Below are positions 26,610 through 36,036 of a stretch of 64,000 nt of DNA, piece after piece (the stretch's first letter is position 1; the number at the start of each line of letters is the position of its first letter). The stretch is from Natronococcus amylolyticus DSM 10524 (GTDB taxonomy: Archaea; Halobacteriota; Halobacteria; Halobacteriales; Natrialbaceae): the NCBI RefSeq assembly GCF_000337675.1, contig NZ_AOIB01000013.1:317697-381696 (forward strand). Direction: 5' to 3'. A model generated the notes under the pieces. The model ran no database searches. It saw nothing but the letters and a program-made list of their open reading frames with translations, and had not been told where the DNA came from. Both the position numbers and the translations under genes were made by a program.

Positions 26610-26665
26610 TCCACTGGCCGGATTGCCCACGGAGGAATCCTCGTCCTTCAGGGCGGGGAGGACGT
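26450..26665 (+). ncRNA. Predicted omega/sense-overlapping RNA of tnpB (extent uncertain)
   Basis: Established knowledge: IS200/IS605 tnpB genes give a 3'-overlapping RNA that ends at the element's right end and uses adjacent host sequence as guide; sense-overlapping RNAs have been reported for haloarchaeal IS1341 tnpB genes. By analogy the scaffold should cover the last part of tnpB and the 26639-26658 hairpin, and the guide would start near 26660-26670. I infer the position from the element layout; no promoter or end was seen directly. Confidence 0.35.
26639..26658 (+). repeat. Right-end hairpin of the IS
   Basis: Arms 26639-26646 (CCTCGTCC) and 26651-26658 (GGGCGGGG) pair with G-T wobbles around TTCA. 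AGGACGTCAA follows, the sort of end seen for haloarchaeal IS1341 elements. Confidence 0.65.
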
Positions 26666-26723
26666 CAACCCTGCACGGCGTACAGTTTCACGGACGAACC
26701 GAACACCTATCCGGATCCGGGCG

Positions 26724-27026
26724 ATGAACCCACGTATGCGGGAAGCAGACGAGACGACCCGACAACGACTCGCCGACGCGCTTCGGGCCGAGCCGGCGAC
26801 GCCGAGCGAACTCGCGGTCCAGTTCGAGCTGACTCCGGAGACGATCCTTCGACACCTCGAGCACGTCTCGCGGTCGGTCGACGGCGGCGACGAGCAGTTC
26901 CTCGCCGCGCCCCCGACCTGTCGGGACTGCGGGTTCGACGGCTTCGACGAGCTGTTGAACCGGCCGTCGCGGTGTCCCGACTGCAAGAGCGAGGCGATCG
27001 ACGAGCCGACCTACACGATCGAGTAG
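26724..27026 (+). CDS. HTH regulator fused to a zinc ribbon (COG3357-like)
   Basis: 100 aa. A winged helix (TPSELAVQFELTPETILRHLEHV, in part) is followed by a zinc ribbon with C66/C69 (CRDC) and C84/C87 (CPDC). It is a conserved archaeal predicted transcription regulator. Starts at 26724 and 26736 are both possible. It lies about 60 bases beyond the right end of the IS element, so the element may have landed in its promoter region. Confidence 0.8.
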   Translation: MNPRMREADETTRQRLADALRAEPATPSELAVQFELTPETILRHLEHVSRSVDGGDEQFLAAPPTCRDCGFDGFDELLNRPSRCPDCKSEAIDEPTYTIE

Positions 27027-27158
27027 CCACGGCCACGAACTGCGAGCGCGGTTTCGACACGCCTATCTGTCGGCACGGCGACGATCCGATATCGACGCCC
27101 CGAGCGGTCGATCGCCGGTTCTCGCCGGCCGCCGCCGGGCTCGCGACGCAACATACGC

Positions 27159-27518
27159 ATGACCACCTCCGACTCCGACTTCGACTCCCCCGGGTTCGTT
27201 CTCGCGATGCTCGACTGGCTCGAGCGCCGCGAGGAGTCCCCCGCTGCGGTCGACGAGAGCCTCGAGCTGTTGGCCGATCGGCGACGCCGGCTGTTGCTCG
27301 AGGTCATGCGCACCTACGGCGAGGAGCTGACGCTGCCCGACGCCGCCGAGGAGGTCGCAGTTCGCGAAACCGGCCGAAAGGTAACCGAGCTGTCGGCCGA
27401 GCGGGTCGCGAACGTCTACATTTCGCTGTACCACGATCACATGCCTCGGCTCGTCGAGGCCGACCTCATCGAGTACGACCAGGAGCGGGATCTCGTGATC
27501 CCCCTCGAGATGCGCTAG
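27159..27518 (+). CDS. DUF7344-type winged-helix protein
   Basis: 119 aa, with LELLADRRRRLLLEVMRTY and MPRLVEADLIEYDQERDLV, as in the 22920-23282 paralogue. A probable DNA-binding regulator. Its TAG stop shares the CTAG at 27515-27518 with the convergent Rieske gene. Confidence 0.78.
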   Translation: MTTSDSDFDSPGFVLAMLDWLERREESPAAVDESLELLADRRRRLLLEVMRTYGEELTLPDAAEEVAVRETGRKVTELSAERVANVYISLYHDHMPRLVEADLIEYDQERDLVIPLEMR

Positions 27519-27943
27519 AACTCGACGTTCGACGTCGAGGTCAGGTCGCCGTCGTCCTCGATCGGTCCTGTCGCGACGAACTCGTACTCCTCGTCGGCGA
27601 GGTAGACGTCGCCGTTCGAGACCGTCACCTCGAGTTCGGTCAGGTACGCCCCCTCGCAGGGACCGAACGTACACTCCCCCGAGTCGGTCTCGAAGTACGC
27701 GCCGTGGTTCGCACAGATCACTTCGCCGTCGCGCATCGGCGCGCCGTCGCCCTTGTCGAGTTTGATGTGGGTAAAGTGCTGACAGTAGTTCAGCCAGCAC
27801 GAGACGTCCGCGTCGGTCGACCCCGTGCCGTTCGCCACGAGAATCGCCTCCCGACGGTCGCCCAGTTCGTCGGCGACGCGAAAGAGGAAGGTCGACTCCG
27901 CGGGGACGTTCTCCAGGCTCGTGATCCGCTGTGTAGCCGCCAT
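27515..27943 (-). CDS. Rieske-type 2Fe-2S protein
   Basis: 142 aa from ATG 27943. The cluster ligands are C54-x-H56 (CQH) and C77-x2-H80 (CANH), with the GAYF turn behind. It has no membrane helix and is small, like the soluble Rieske ferredoxins that deliver electrons to oxygenases or nitrite reductase-like enzymes. No oxygenase is beside it. The upstream frame MLKLRQ... is not used in my call. Confidence 0.85.
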   Translation of the reverse strand: MAATQRITSLENVPAESTFLFRVADELGDRREAILVANGTGSTDADVSCWLNYCQHFTHIKLDKGDGAPMRDGEVICANHGAYFETDSGECTFGPCEGAYLTELEVTVSNGDVYLADEEYEFVATGPIEDDGDLTSTSNVEF

Positions 27944-28027
27944 CGGTGTCCAGTTACGAGTCAGTGTTCGTGAACGTTTCGAGACTGTCTGACGGAGTTT
28001 TAACACGCCGAACCCCTAACGGCTGGC

Positions 28028-29119
28028 ATGGACTCCCTCCTCATCTACGGCTCGTACGGCTACACCGGCCGGCTGATCGCTCGCGAGGCCGTGGCTCGCG
28101 GCGGCTCGCCGACGCTCGCGGGGCGCAACGGAGACCGGGTCGCCCGACAGGCCGAGGACCTCGGCCTCGAGGGACGGGCGATCGATCTCACGGACGGCCC
28201 GCTCGAGGACGATCTCGAGGCGTTCGACGCCGTGTTGAACTGCGCCGGTCCGTTCGAGCGAACCGCCGAACCGCTCGTGCTGGCCTGTCTCGAGGCGGGG
28301 ACGGACTACCTCGACATTACCGGCGAGTTCCCGGTGTTCGAACGCCTCCGCCAGTACGGGGAAACCGCCAGCGCGGCGGGGATCACGCTGCTCCCCGGGG
28401 TCGGGTTCGACGTCGTCCCGACCGACTGTCTGGCCGCGATGCTCCACGAGCGCCTGCCGACCGCCGATCGGCTTCAACTGGGCGTCAAAAGCGAGTACGG
28501 CTTCTCCCCGGGAACCGCCCGGACGTTCGTCGAACTGGCTGGAGAAGGAGGCGTCATCCGTCGGGACGGACGGCTACTCAGCGTTCCCGCGGCCTTCCGC
28601 AGCCGGAAGATCGACTTCGGTGAGGGTCCCGAACACGCCGTGACGATCCCGCTGGGCGACGTCGTCACCGCGGCCCACACCACAGGAATCGAGACGGTCG
28701 AGGTCTACGGCGCCGTTCCAGAGTGGAGCAAGCCGCTGCTGTCGGCGACCGACTCGCTGGGGTGGCTCCTCGAGCGGCCGTCGGTCGAACGCGCGGCGAC
28801 CCGCGCGATCGACGCCCTCCTCGACGGTCCCGACGGAACGGCCCTGGCGACCGAATCCGCGACCGTCTGGGGCGAGGTCGTCGACGACGACAGCGGCGAG
28901 CGCCACAGCGGCCGCCTCCGGACGCCCAATCCCTACGCGCTGACGGCCGACGCCGCGGTCAGCGCCGTCGAACGTCTCCTCGAGGACGGCGTCGAGAACG
29001 GGTTCCAGACCCCGGCCAGCGCGTTCGGCTCGGCGTTCGTCACGGAACTCGCGGGCGTCGAACGGGAGCTCCTCGAGGCCGACGCCGAGGGATCGGCGGT
29101 GCCCGAACCGGCCGACTGA
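28028..29119 (+). CDS. Saccharopine dehydrogenase-like / trans-acting enoyl reductase-like protein
   Basis: 363 aa. It opens with LLIYGSYGYTGRLIAREA, a Rossmann glycine motif with the GYTG form of the saccharopine dehydrogenase and trans-acting enoyl reductase families, and continues with VLNCAGPFERTAEPLV and TDYLDITGEFPVFE. It probably reduces a double bond or imine with NAD(P)H. The substrate is unknown. Divergent from the Rieske gene, 84 bases apart. Confidence 0.8.
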   Translation: MDSLLIYGSYGYTGRLIAREAVARGGSPTLAGRNGDRVARQAEDLGLEGRAIDLTDGPLEDDLEAFDAVLNCAGPFERTAEPLVLACLEAGTDYLDITGEFPVFERLRQYGETASAAGITLLPGVGFDVVPTDCLAAMLHERLPTADRLQLGVKSEYGFSPGTARTFVELAGEGGVIRRDGRLLSVPAAFRSRKIDFGEGPEHAVTIPLGDVVTAAHTTGIETVEVYGAVPEWSKPLLSATDSLGWLLERPSVERAATRAIDALLDGPDGTALATESATVWGEVVDDDSGERHSGRLRTPNPYALTADAAVSAVERLLEDGVENGFQTPASAFGSAFVTELAGVERELLEADAEGSAVPEPAD

Positions 29120-29187
29120 CCGACCTCGAAACCCTCGGCGCCGAGAACCCGAAACGGTATCGCGGACCGAATCATCCCTCGAGCCGA

Positions 29188-29355
29188 ATGATCCGTCCGT
29201 TCGCCCGTTCCGTCTTCCTCTGGTCGATCTTTGCGTTCGTGGCTCTCTCAAGTTTCGAGCTGCTGCTGTTCGGTCGGCTCGAGCCGACGCGCTCCCTCCC
29301 TAGCGTAATCGGCCTCGCCATCGCGGATCGGACCGTTCCGATCGGCAGGCCGTGA
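29188..29355 (+). CDS. Possible small membrane protein (55 aa)
   Basis: An ATG at 29188 opens a short frame with one hydrophobic segment (FLWSIFAFVALSSFELLLFG) after a basic N-terminus. It stops at 29355. It lies 68 bases after the reductase gene. No family is recognised; it could be chance. Confidence 0.3.
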   Translation: MIRPFARSVFLWSIFAFVALSSFELLLFGRLEPTRSLPSVIGLAIADRTVPIGRP

Positions 29356-29414
29356 ACGAGAGTCCGGTCCGCGTGTGGCGGTTCCCGACGGCTCGAGGCG
29401 GAGCCCCGTTCCGA

Positions 29415-29624
29415 TCAGTCGTCGCTCGCGTCTCGAGCCCCGCGGATCTCGTTGCGCAGACTGGCCGCGCTGATGCCGACGATCAGGCCGACGCCGAACC
29501 CGGGCAGGAAGTCCGCGGGCTCGCCGAGGACGGCGAGAAACGCACCCAAACCGAGTGGTGGAGCCAGGAGGAGAAACGTCATCTCCAGGACGAAGACGTC
29601 CATACTCTTTTTGGGTTTGTCCAT
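29415..29624 (-). CDS. Small membrane protein (69 aa)
   Basis: It starts with a basic stretch (MDKPKKSMDVF), then two hydrophobic segments (VLEMTFLLLAPPLGLGAFLA and FGVGLIVGISAASL), ending in a charged tail. Codon use and the two-helix layout look real. Function unknown. Confidence 0.6.
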   Translation of the reverse strand: MDKPKKSMDVFVLEMTFLLLAPPLGLGAFLAVLGEPADFLPGFGVGLIVGISAASLRNEIRGARDASDD

Positions 29625-29677
29625 GCGACCAGTGGTTAGTACAACACACTGATAGTTTCGGTCCGCGAACCGGTCGA

Positions 29678-30544
29678 TCAGTAACAGGCGTTCTCGACGC
29701 GCTCGTCGTACAGCCTCGAGAGCCGATCCGTCACCGGGCCGCCCCCGAGTTCGACCCTATCGAGCGAGGCTACCGGGCGTAGCTCCCAGGTGCGGTTCGT
29801 GAGGAAGGCCTCGTCGGCCTCGAGGACGTCGGCCAGCCCGTAGCTCCCCTCCTCGACCGGGAGATCGCCCGCTCGAGCCAGCTCGAGGACCGTCTTTCGG
29901 GTGATCCCGGGCAGGACGTCGCCGTCCGTCGTGGGGGTACAGACCGTCCCGTCGCGGACGAAAAACAGGTTGCTCGTCGCGCCCTCGGCGACGTTCCCCT
30001 CGAGATCCGAGAGCAAGGCCTCGTCGGCCTCGCCCTCGAGTTCCGCCCGGGCGATGATCCCGTTGAGGTAGTTGTGGGTCTTCGCACTCGAGGGAAGCGC
30101 CGCGTCGGGGATTCGCCGGGTCTCGACGCTGCGAACCGTCGCGGGTCCGTCCCAGACGGGCTCGCCCTCGAACCCGCCCCGGGGGAGCGGTTTGGCGTAG
30201 ACGACGACCGTGGGATCGACCTCGGGCTGGGGGGTGAGCTTGCCCGGCTGGACCCCGCGGCTGATCGACAGCCGGACGTAGGCGTCCGCGAGGTCGTTCG
30301 CCGCGAGCGTCTCGTCGATTCGATCCCGGAGTTCGCTCCCCGAGAGCCCGTGCTCGAGGGAGAGGGCGTCGCAGGTTCCCTCGAGGCGCTCGCGGTGGGC
30401 CGCCCAGTCGAGGACGGTCCCGCCGTAGGCCCGTAGGGTCTCGAAGGCGGCGTCGCCGTAGCGAAAGCCGCGGTCGTCGACGCTGACGGTCGCCTCCTCG
30501 GCGGGGACGAGTTCGCCGTCGACGTGGTACAGTCGGTCGCTCAT
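29678..30544 (-). CDS. pabC: Aminodeoxychorismate lyase (class IV aminotransferase fold)
   Basis: 288 aa from ATG 30544, overlapping the stop of pabA by 4 bases. It has the class IV PLP-fold layout: DRGFRYGDAAFETLRA, LPSSAKTHNYLNGI (PLP lysine region) and NVAEGATSNLFFV. In this context it should convert 4-amino-4-deoxychorismate to p-aminobenzoate and pyruvate. A branched-chain aminotransferase is the alternative; the pabA/pabB neighbours favour lyase. Confidence 0.82.
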   Translation of the reverse strand: MSDRLYHVDGELVPAEEATVSVDDRGFRYGDAAFETLRAYGGTVLDWAAHRERLEGTCDALSLEHGLSGSELRDRIDETLAANDLADAYVRLSISRGVQPGKLTPQPEVDPTVVVYAKPLPRGGFEGEPVWDGPATVRSVETRRIPDAALPSSAKTHNYLNGIIARAELEGEADEALLSDLEGNVAEGATSNLFFVRDGTVCTPTTDGDVLPGITRKTVLELARAGDLPVEEGSYGLADVLEADEAFLTNRTWELRPVASLDRVELGGGPVTDRLSRLYDERVENACY

Positions 30545-31197
30545 CGCCCGCCCCGCGAGTCGGACCGTTCGTGGTCGGCGGCGAACCGACAGAAGTTCTC
30601 GACCATTCGCTTGCCGACCGAGAGCGAAATTTCCCCATTGGCGTCCTCCTCGGGGTCGCGAGTGAGGATGCTCTCGGGATGGAACTGCACGCCAAGCTGC
30701 GGTTTTTCCCGGTGCCGAACCGCCATCAGGACGCCCCGCTCGTCGGCGGTCCGGGCCGTCTCCGCGAGGCTGTCGGGGAGGTCCTCGCGCTCGACGGCAA
30801 GCGAGTGGTAGCGACCGACCTGGAACCGCTCGGGGAGGCCGTCGAACAGCCCCGAACCGTCGTGGGAGATCCGCGAGGGCTTGCCGTGGACGACGTGGGG
30901 TGCGTGGACGACCGGGGCGCCCTCGGCCGCACACAGCGCCTGGTGGCCCAGACAGACTCCGAGGATGGGGTACTCCGTTTCGGCGAACAGCGGGATCGAG
31001 AGTCCCGCCTCCTGGGGGGTGCCAGGGCCGGGCGAGACGACGATCCCGGTCGGATCCAGCTCCCGGACGCCATCGATGTCGATCTCGTCGTTCCGTCTGA
31101 CTACGACCTCGTCGGCAACTTCGCCGACGTACTGAACGAGATTGTACGCGAAGGAGTCGTAGTTATCCACGACGACGATCCGCGTCGGCTCAGTCAT
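30541..31197 (-). CDS. pabA: Glutamine amidotransferase, aminodeoxychorismate (or anthranilate) synthase component II
   Basis: 218 aa from ATG 31197; an upstream ATG at 31206 is possible. The class I amidotransferase landmarks are present: [26 protein letters not shown] (nucleophile Cys) and [11 protein letters not shown] (catalytic His-x-Glu). It supplies ammonia to PabB. It overlaps both pabB (8 bases) and pabC (4 bases), so the three are coupled. Confidence 0.86.
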   Translation of the reverse strand: MTEPTRIVVVDNYDSFAYNLVQYVGEVADEVVVRRNDEIDIDGVRELDPTGIVVSPGPGTPQEAGLSIPLFAETEYPILGVCLGHQALCAAEGAPVVHAPHVVHGKPSRISHDGSGLFDGLPERFQVGRYHSLAVEREDLPDSLAETARTADERGVLMAVRHREKPQLGVQFHPESILTRDPEEDANGEISLSVGKRMVENFCRFAADHERSDSRGGR

Positions 31198-32728
31198 CCT
31201 CGCCACCTCCCTCCGTCGACTCGAGACCCATTCCGGCTCGCTCCCCGAGCGCGTCGTCGATGGCGTTGATCAGCGCCCGCCCCTTGTCGAGGGTCTCGTC
31301 GTACTCGCTGTCGGGATCCGAGTCGTGGACGATCCCCGCGCCCACGCGAAGGTGGTACTCCTCGCCGTGGCGGACGAGCGTTCGGATGACGATGTTCAGC
31401 GTCGCTCGCCCGTCGAAGCCGAAGATGCCGACGCTACCGGTGTACGGACCTCGCCGGGTCGCCTCGAGCTCGTCGATGATCTCCATCGTCCGGGGTTTGG
31501 GCGCGCCCGTGATCGTCCCGCCGGGGAACATCGCCGCGACAGCGTCGGCGAGCGTCGCGTCCGAACGGAGCCGGCCCGTGACGTCCGAGACGAGGTGCAT
31601 CACCTCCGAGTAGCGGTCGATCCGTCGGTACTCCTCAACATCGACGCTGCCGTACGCGCTGACCTTCCCGAGGTCGTTTCGCTCGAGGTCGACGAGCATC
31701 GCGTGCTCGGCACGTTCCTTCTCGTCGGCGAGCAGGTCGGCCTCGAGCTCGGCGTCCTCCTCCGGAGTCGCTCCCCGGGGGCGGGTGCCCGCGATGGGCT
31801 CCGTTCGAACGAACTCGCCGTCTCGCTCGAGCAGCAGTTCCGGGCTCGCGCTCACCAGATCGGCGCTGCGGAACTCGAGCAGTCCGGAGTACGGCGCCGG
31901 ATTCACCCGCCGGAGCGCGTCGTAGGCCGCGACGGGGTGGACCGCGGCGGGCGCGGTCAGCCGCTGTGAGATGTTCGCCTGGAAGGTGTCGCCGTCCCGG
32001 ACGTACTCCTTGACTCGCTGAACGCGGTCGGCAAAGGCCTCGCGGCCGCAGTCACTCTCGAAGGTCGCCTCGTCGGTCGCAACGGGTGGGTCGCCGACTT
32101 CGGGATCGCCCTCGAGACACGCCCGGGCAAGCTCGAGCGCTCGCTCCCGACCCCGGTCGTAGGCGTCCTCGAGGTCGTCGCCGGGCTCGAGGCGCGGACA
32201 GGCCGTGATCCGGAGTTCGGTCGCCTCGTCGTCGGCCGTCGGCTCCTCCCAGGCCGCCAGCCGGTCGTAGACGCCGACCTCGAGGCGGGGGAGCCCGCGG
32301 TCGTCGACCGCCGACTCGGGCAGCTCCTCGAGTTCGCGGACGATGTCGTAAGAGAGCCAGCCGACGGCGCCGCAGGGGTAGGGAACCGCGCAGTCCCCCC
32401 GAACCAGTTCCTCGTCTGCGAGGACGCCCTCGAGTGCCGAAAGCGTCGGCGACTCGCCGCTTCGGTCCCGCGCGACCGCATCCGGGCCGACGGTGAGTCC
32501 GTCGACGGGATCGGTGCCGAAGTACCCCCAGCCGGGCTGGCCGCCGGTGGTCTCGAGGTAGACACCGCCGTCGCCGTCGCGGGCGCTGCGATACGCGAGA
32601 AAGGGATCGGAGACGGAGAGACGGACGGTAACCGGAACGCGGGCGGCCGCTACCCCGTCGACGTCGAGGCCGCCGCGGGCGGCGGCGCGAAACGAGTCGG
32701 CCGTCGTGACGACGCGCGGATCGCTCAT
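31190..32728 (-). CDS. pabB: Aminodeoxychorismate (or anthranilate) synthase component I
   Basis: 512 aa from ATG 32728. The chorismate-binding C-terminal domain has [47 protein letters not shown] and GVSGIFGFDG-like [12 protein letters not shown]. It would form 4-amino-4-deoxychorismate from chorismate with PabA. TrpE is the closest alternative, but there is no other trp gene near and pabC follows, so PabB is preferred. Confidence 0.84.
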   Translation of the reverse strand: MSDPRVVTTADSFRAAARGGLDVDGVAAARVPVTVRLSVSDPFLAYRSARDGDGGVYLETTGGQPGWGYFGTDPVDGLTVGPDAVARDRSGESPTLSALEGVLADEELVRGDCAVPYPCGAVGWLSYDIVRELEELPESAVDDRGLPRLEVGVYDRLAAWEEPTADDEATELRITACPRLEPGDDLEDAYDRGRERALELARACLEGDPEVGDPPVATDEATFESDCGREAFADRVQRVKEYVRDGDTFQANISQRLTAPAAVHPVAAYDALRRVNPAPYSGLLEFRSADLVSASPELLLERDGEFVRTEPIAGTRPRGATPEEDAELEADLLADEKERAEHAMLVDLERNDLGKVSAYGSVDVEEYRRIDRYSEVMHLVSDVTGRLRSDATLADAVAAMFPGGTITGAPKPRTMEIIDELEATRRGPYTGSVGIFGFDGRATLNIVIRTLVRHGEEYHLRVGAGIVHDSDPDSEYDETLDKGRALINAIDDALGERAGMGLESTEGGGEDD

Positions 32729-32777
32729 ACCCTCGCGGAGGGTCGTGACCCTAATCAGTGTACGGTTCTCTCCAAGA

Positions 32778-33530
32778 CTAGCGGACCTTCGCCCGGTCGA
32801 TCCAGCCCTGGATGCGTTTCTCTGCGATGTCGGTCTCGGACTCGAGGTGGGCGGCGTCGGCATCGGCGAGCTCGGCCACGGTTTCGACGCCCGCGTCGGC
32901 CAGCCGATCCGCGTACGCAGGGCCGATCCCCTTGACGACGTCGACGGGTTCGTCCGGAACGTCCGGCGTCTCGTCGTCGTCCGGCTCGTCGGTTTCGGCC
33001 TCAGCTTCCGTACCTGGGTCGTCCGGCGCCTCGCTCTCGGGCTCCGATTCGTCCAGTGTCTCAGTCTCGGACTCGGCCTCCAGTTCGGATTCGGCAGCCG
33101 CGTCGGAGTCGTCCGGAGACGTCGGTTCGGGGTCGGTCGACTCCTCGAGATCGTCAGCTTCGGCCGACTCGATCGGGTCGGCCGGTTCTGCAGACTCGGT
33201 CTCGGATTCGGCCTCGAGCGCCGGCTCGTCGTCGACGAGTTCCTCGTCGCGAACACCCTGCTCACCGGGCTCTTTGGATTCAGTCGGCGTTGCGTCCGAC
33301 TGTGTCGGCCCGGCTGCCTCGGCGGGCTCCGCCGCAGTGTGTGGTGTGTCGTTCGCCTCGGTCATCGACCCCGTCGAGGCCGAAGCCGTCGTTTCGGCGG
33401 CCGCCGACTCCTCGTCGGGATCGGCGCCGCGCTCTCGTTCGACCGTTACCCCGACGTCCCGAGCGTCCCCACGCTCCGAGCTAGAGTCGTCGAACCCCAG
33501 CAGCGACTTCAGCTTTTGGAGGATTGCCAT
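32778..33530 (-). CDS. Acidic protein with a C-terminal helix-hairpin-helix
   Basis: 250 aa from ATG 33530 ([15 protein letters not shown]). Residues 20-195 are low complexity and extremely rich in Glu, Asp, Ser and Ala, surely disordered. The last ~55 residues are an HhH domain ([20 protein letters not shown]) of the type found in DNA-binding proteins and topology factors. The short N-terminal amphipathic helix may bind a partner. It lies between aroE and pabB, with 75 and 49 base gaps. Function unknown. Confidence 0.7.
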   Translation of the reverse strand: MAILQKLKSLLGFDDSSSERGDARDVGVTVERERGADPDEESAAAETTASASTGSMTEANDTPHTAAEPAEAAGPTQSDATPTESKEPGEQGVRDEELVDDEPALEAESETESAEPADPIESAEADDLEESTDPEPTSPDDSDAAAESELEAESETETLDESEPESEAPDDPGTEAEAETDEPDDDETPDVPDEPVDVVKGIGPAYADRLADAGVETVAELADADAAHLESETDIAEKRIQGWIDRAKVR

Positions 33531-33605
33531 TAGCTGGATATAGTTAACTCGCACCACTTAAATTCGCCTGATGCCCGCGGTGAACGACCGCTCCTCCGGT
33601 CGCGT

Positions 33606-34412
33606 CTACAATCTCGAGCGAAGCGCCTCGTTCATCGCCTCGACGGGCGCCTCCCGGTCGGTCCACAGCTCGAGCGCCTCGACGCCCTGGTAGAGCAACA
33701 TCCAGGCGCCGTCGACCGTCGTCGCGCCGACCGCCGACGCCTCTCGCAGCAGTCGCGTCTCGAGCGGGCGATACACCGCGTCGAGCACCGCCAGCTCGTC
33801 GTGGAGCGCCGCGGCCGGCACCGGCGTCGCGTCCTCCTCCATCCCGACGCTGGTCGCGTTGACGAGCACGTCGGCGTCGGCGAGGAGTGCCTCGAGGTCC
33901 TCGAGCCCCCGACCGACCGCGCCGGGCACCTCGTCGGCGAGTTCGTGTGCCGTCGACTCGGTCCGGTTCGCGATCGTCACGGCGGCGCCCGCGTCTGCGA
34001 GGCCGAACGAGATGGCCCGGCCGGCGCCGCCGGCACCAACGACCACGGCGTCGGCCCCCTCGAGCGCGACGTCGTGATCCCGAAGCGCGCGCAACGCGCC
34101 GGCTGCGTCGGTGTTGTGGCCGGTGGGTTCCTCGCCGGAGAAGTCGATCGTGTTCACCGCGCCGATCCGAGTCGCCAGCTCGTCGGCCGCGACGACCTCG
34201 AGGGCGTCCTGCTTGAAGGGGATCGTCACGTTCAGTCCCCGAACGCCGAGCGCATCGGCGCCCCGGATCGCCGCCTCGAGCTCGTCGGGAGCGGGTTCGA
34301 AGGTGACGTACCGTGCGTCGAGTGCGAGTTCGTCGTAGGCAGCCTCGTGCATCGGCGGCGACAGCGAGTGGCCGACCGGGTTGCCGATCAGTCCGTAGAC
34401 GTCCATGGCCAT
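33606..34412 (-). CDS. aroE: Shikimate dehydrogenase
   Basis: 268 aa. It has [19 protein letters not shown] (shikimate-binding start), LNVTIPFKQ (catalytic Lys region), [11 protein letters not shown] (Asp that binds shikimate) and [12 protein letters not shown] (NADPH loop). It reduces 3-dehydroshikimate in chorismate synthesis. The start at 34412 (or 34406) gives the family's normal N-terminus. It is first of a same-strand run leading to pabBAC. Confidence 0.9.
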   Translation of the reverse strand: MAMDVYGLIGNPVGHSLSPPMHEAAYDELALDARYVTFEPAPDELEAAIRGADALGVRGLNVTIPFKQDALEVVAADELATRIGAVNTIDFSGEEPTGHNTDAAGALRALRDHDVALEGADAVVVGAGGAGRAISFGLADAGAAVTIANRTESTAHELADEVPGAVGRGLEDLEALLADADVLVNATSVGMEEDATPVPAAALHDELAVLDAVYRPLETRLLREASAVGATTVDGAWMLLYQGVEALELWTDREAPVEAMNEALRSRL

Positions 34413-34511
34413 ACGTCGACTCGAGCGAGCGGGCGTATAACGGGTGTGGCTCCGGCAGCGCTTCGGTCGGGTTCCGGGTCGCTTATCCCACGGTCTCGAG
34501 TAGCGACCGGT

Positions 34512-35456
34512 ATGCTGTCGGAGACCGGGGTTTCCGTGCTCCTGCTCGGAGCCGGGATCGTCGCGCTGTACGCCGGTGCGGAGCTGCTGGTCGCCGGGGC
34601 CGGCCGCCTCGCGCTCGGGATCGGGCTCCGGGCGGCGACGGTCGGCGTCACGGTGATCGCGTTCGCGACGACCGCTCCCGAACTGTTCGTCGCGACGATC
34701 GGCGCCCTCGACGTCTCGACCGATATCGGACTGGGCGCGGTCGTCGGCTCGAACATCGCGAACGTGGGGTTGGTGCTCGGCATCGCCGCGCTCATTAGGC
34801 CGCTGTCGGTCAGCGAGACCGTGATGAAGCGCCACGTTCCCTTCATGGTGTTCGCGGCGCTACTGCTCGTTGCCTTCGGGGCGAACGGCCGGATCGGCCG
34901 GCTCGAGGGAGCGATCTTTCTGCTGGTGCTGGCCGGATTCACCGCCTACCTGCTGTACTACATCAACGCCGACCCGATGCCGACCGAGGAGAAACCCGAG
35001 GCCAGCGACGGGGTCTCCTTCCGTGATCTCGCGCTCGTCGGGGGCGGGCTGCTCGCGCTCGTGGTCGGCTCGCGGTGGCTCGTCGCCGGCGGCACCGACC
35101 TGCTGCTCGAGCTGGGCTTTTCCGAGCTGTTCGTCGGGCTCACCGTGTTGGCGCTCGGGACGTCGCTCCCCGAACTCGCCGCCTCCGCCGTCGGGGCCGT
35201 CCGCGGCGAGACCGGGTTCGCGATCGGCAACGTCGTCGGCTCGAACATCTACAACGTGCTCGCGGTGCTCGGTATCGTCGCGCTGATCACGCCCATCGAG
35301 ATCGCCTCGAGCACGCTCCGGTTCGAGCTCCCGATACTGGTCGGCTTCACCGTCGTTCTGGTCGCGATGATGGGGTACGGACGGCGGCTCTCACGGCTCG
35401 ACGGCGCCGTTCTCCTCGCCGGCTACGCCGGCTTCCTCTACCTGCTCGTTCCGTAG
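34512..35456 (+). CDS. Calcium/sodium exchanger (CaCA, YrbG-like)
   Basis: 314 aa, about ten membrane helices. The two alpha-repeats are clear: [13 protein letters not shown] with [13 protein letters not shown], and [14 protein letters not shown] with [13 protein letters not shown]. These supply ion-binding Glu, Ser and Asn. It should exchange Na+ for Ca2+ across the membrane. It is divergent from aroE. A ~52 base gap separates it from the Nudix gene on the same strand. Confidence 0.88.
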   Translation: MLSETGVSVLLLGAGIVALYAGAELLVAGAGRLALGIGLRAATVGVTVIAFATTAPELFVATIGALDVSTDIGLGAVVGSNIANVGLVLGIAALIRPLSVSETVMKRHVPFMVFAALLLVAFGANGRIGRLEGAIFLLVLAGFTAYLLYYINADPMPTEEKPEASDGVSFRDLALVGGGLLALVVGSRWLVAGGTDLLLELGFSELFVGLTVLALGTSLPELAASAVGAVRGETGFAIGNVVGSNIYNVLAVLGIVALITPIEIASSTLRFELPILVGFTVVLVAMMGYGRRLSRLDGAVLLAGYAGFLYLLVP

Positions 35457-35508
35457 TGCCCAAAGGATTTGGGAGTGGACTTTACGGGATGCCCCTTGTA
35501 CGAAACGT

Positions 35509-35976
35509 ATGAGCGAATCGAAAGAAACCACGTACGTCGGGAAGGCCTGTGCGTACATCACCCGGGAGACGGGCGAGTTGCTCGTCTTCGAAGGCCCGGG
35601 ACATGAGGGCCTGCAGATTCCGAAGGGTACCCTCGAGGGCGACGAGTCCCCTCGAGAGGGGGTGTTCCGCGAGGTACGCGAGGAGAGCGGTCTCGCGACG
35701 CTGCAGGGAACCGAACACCTCACGACCGATATCTGGGTTCGGCGCCAGTCCCCGCCGAAGTGTTACGTCCGCCACTTTTTCCACGCGACCGTCCACGAAC
35801 CCCGCGACCGCTGGACCCACACGGTTCGGGACGGCGGCGAGGAACACGGCTCGGAGTTCGAGTTCCGGTGGATCGAGCCGACGACCGATCGAGCGTTCGC
35901 GCTCGACCTCGACGACTACGTCGGCCTGCTGCCGTCCGGAACGACTGGCCGGAACCCGCAGGTCGCCTCCGACTGA
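35509..35976 (+). CDS. Nudix hydrolase
   Basis: 155 aa with a full Nudix box at 40-62 (GTLEGDESPREGVFREVREE). No extra motif marks the substrate. KPCHVRHFF-type features are absent; SPPKCYVRHFFHATVHE follows the box. One of three Nudix genes in the window. Confidence 0.82.
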   Translation: MSESKETTYVGKACAYITRETGELLVFEGPGHEGLQIPKGTLEGDESPREGVFREVREESGLATLQGTEHLTTDIWVRRQSPPKCYVRHFFHATVHEPRDRWTHTVRDGGEEHGSEFEFRWIEPTTDRAFALDLDDYVGLLPSGTTGRNPQVASD

Positions 35977-36036
35977 GTTCCTTCGCTGCCGATCGAAAGC
36001 GGAGCGTATTCGAGGCGCCGCCCCCGAGGAGTCGAC

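Larger units (their letters stand above)
25090..26668 (+). mobile_element. IS1341-type (IS200/IS605) element carrying only tnpB
   Basis: A TnpB-like gene is flanked by two related hairpins at 25105-25124 and 26639-26658, typical of the ends of haloarchaeal IS200/IS605 elements. There is no tnpA (Y1 HUH transposase), so movement would need one in trans. No terminal inverted repeats or target duplication are expected for this family, and I cannot fix the exact ends; 25090 and 26668 are estimates. Confidence 0.75.
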
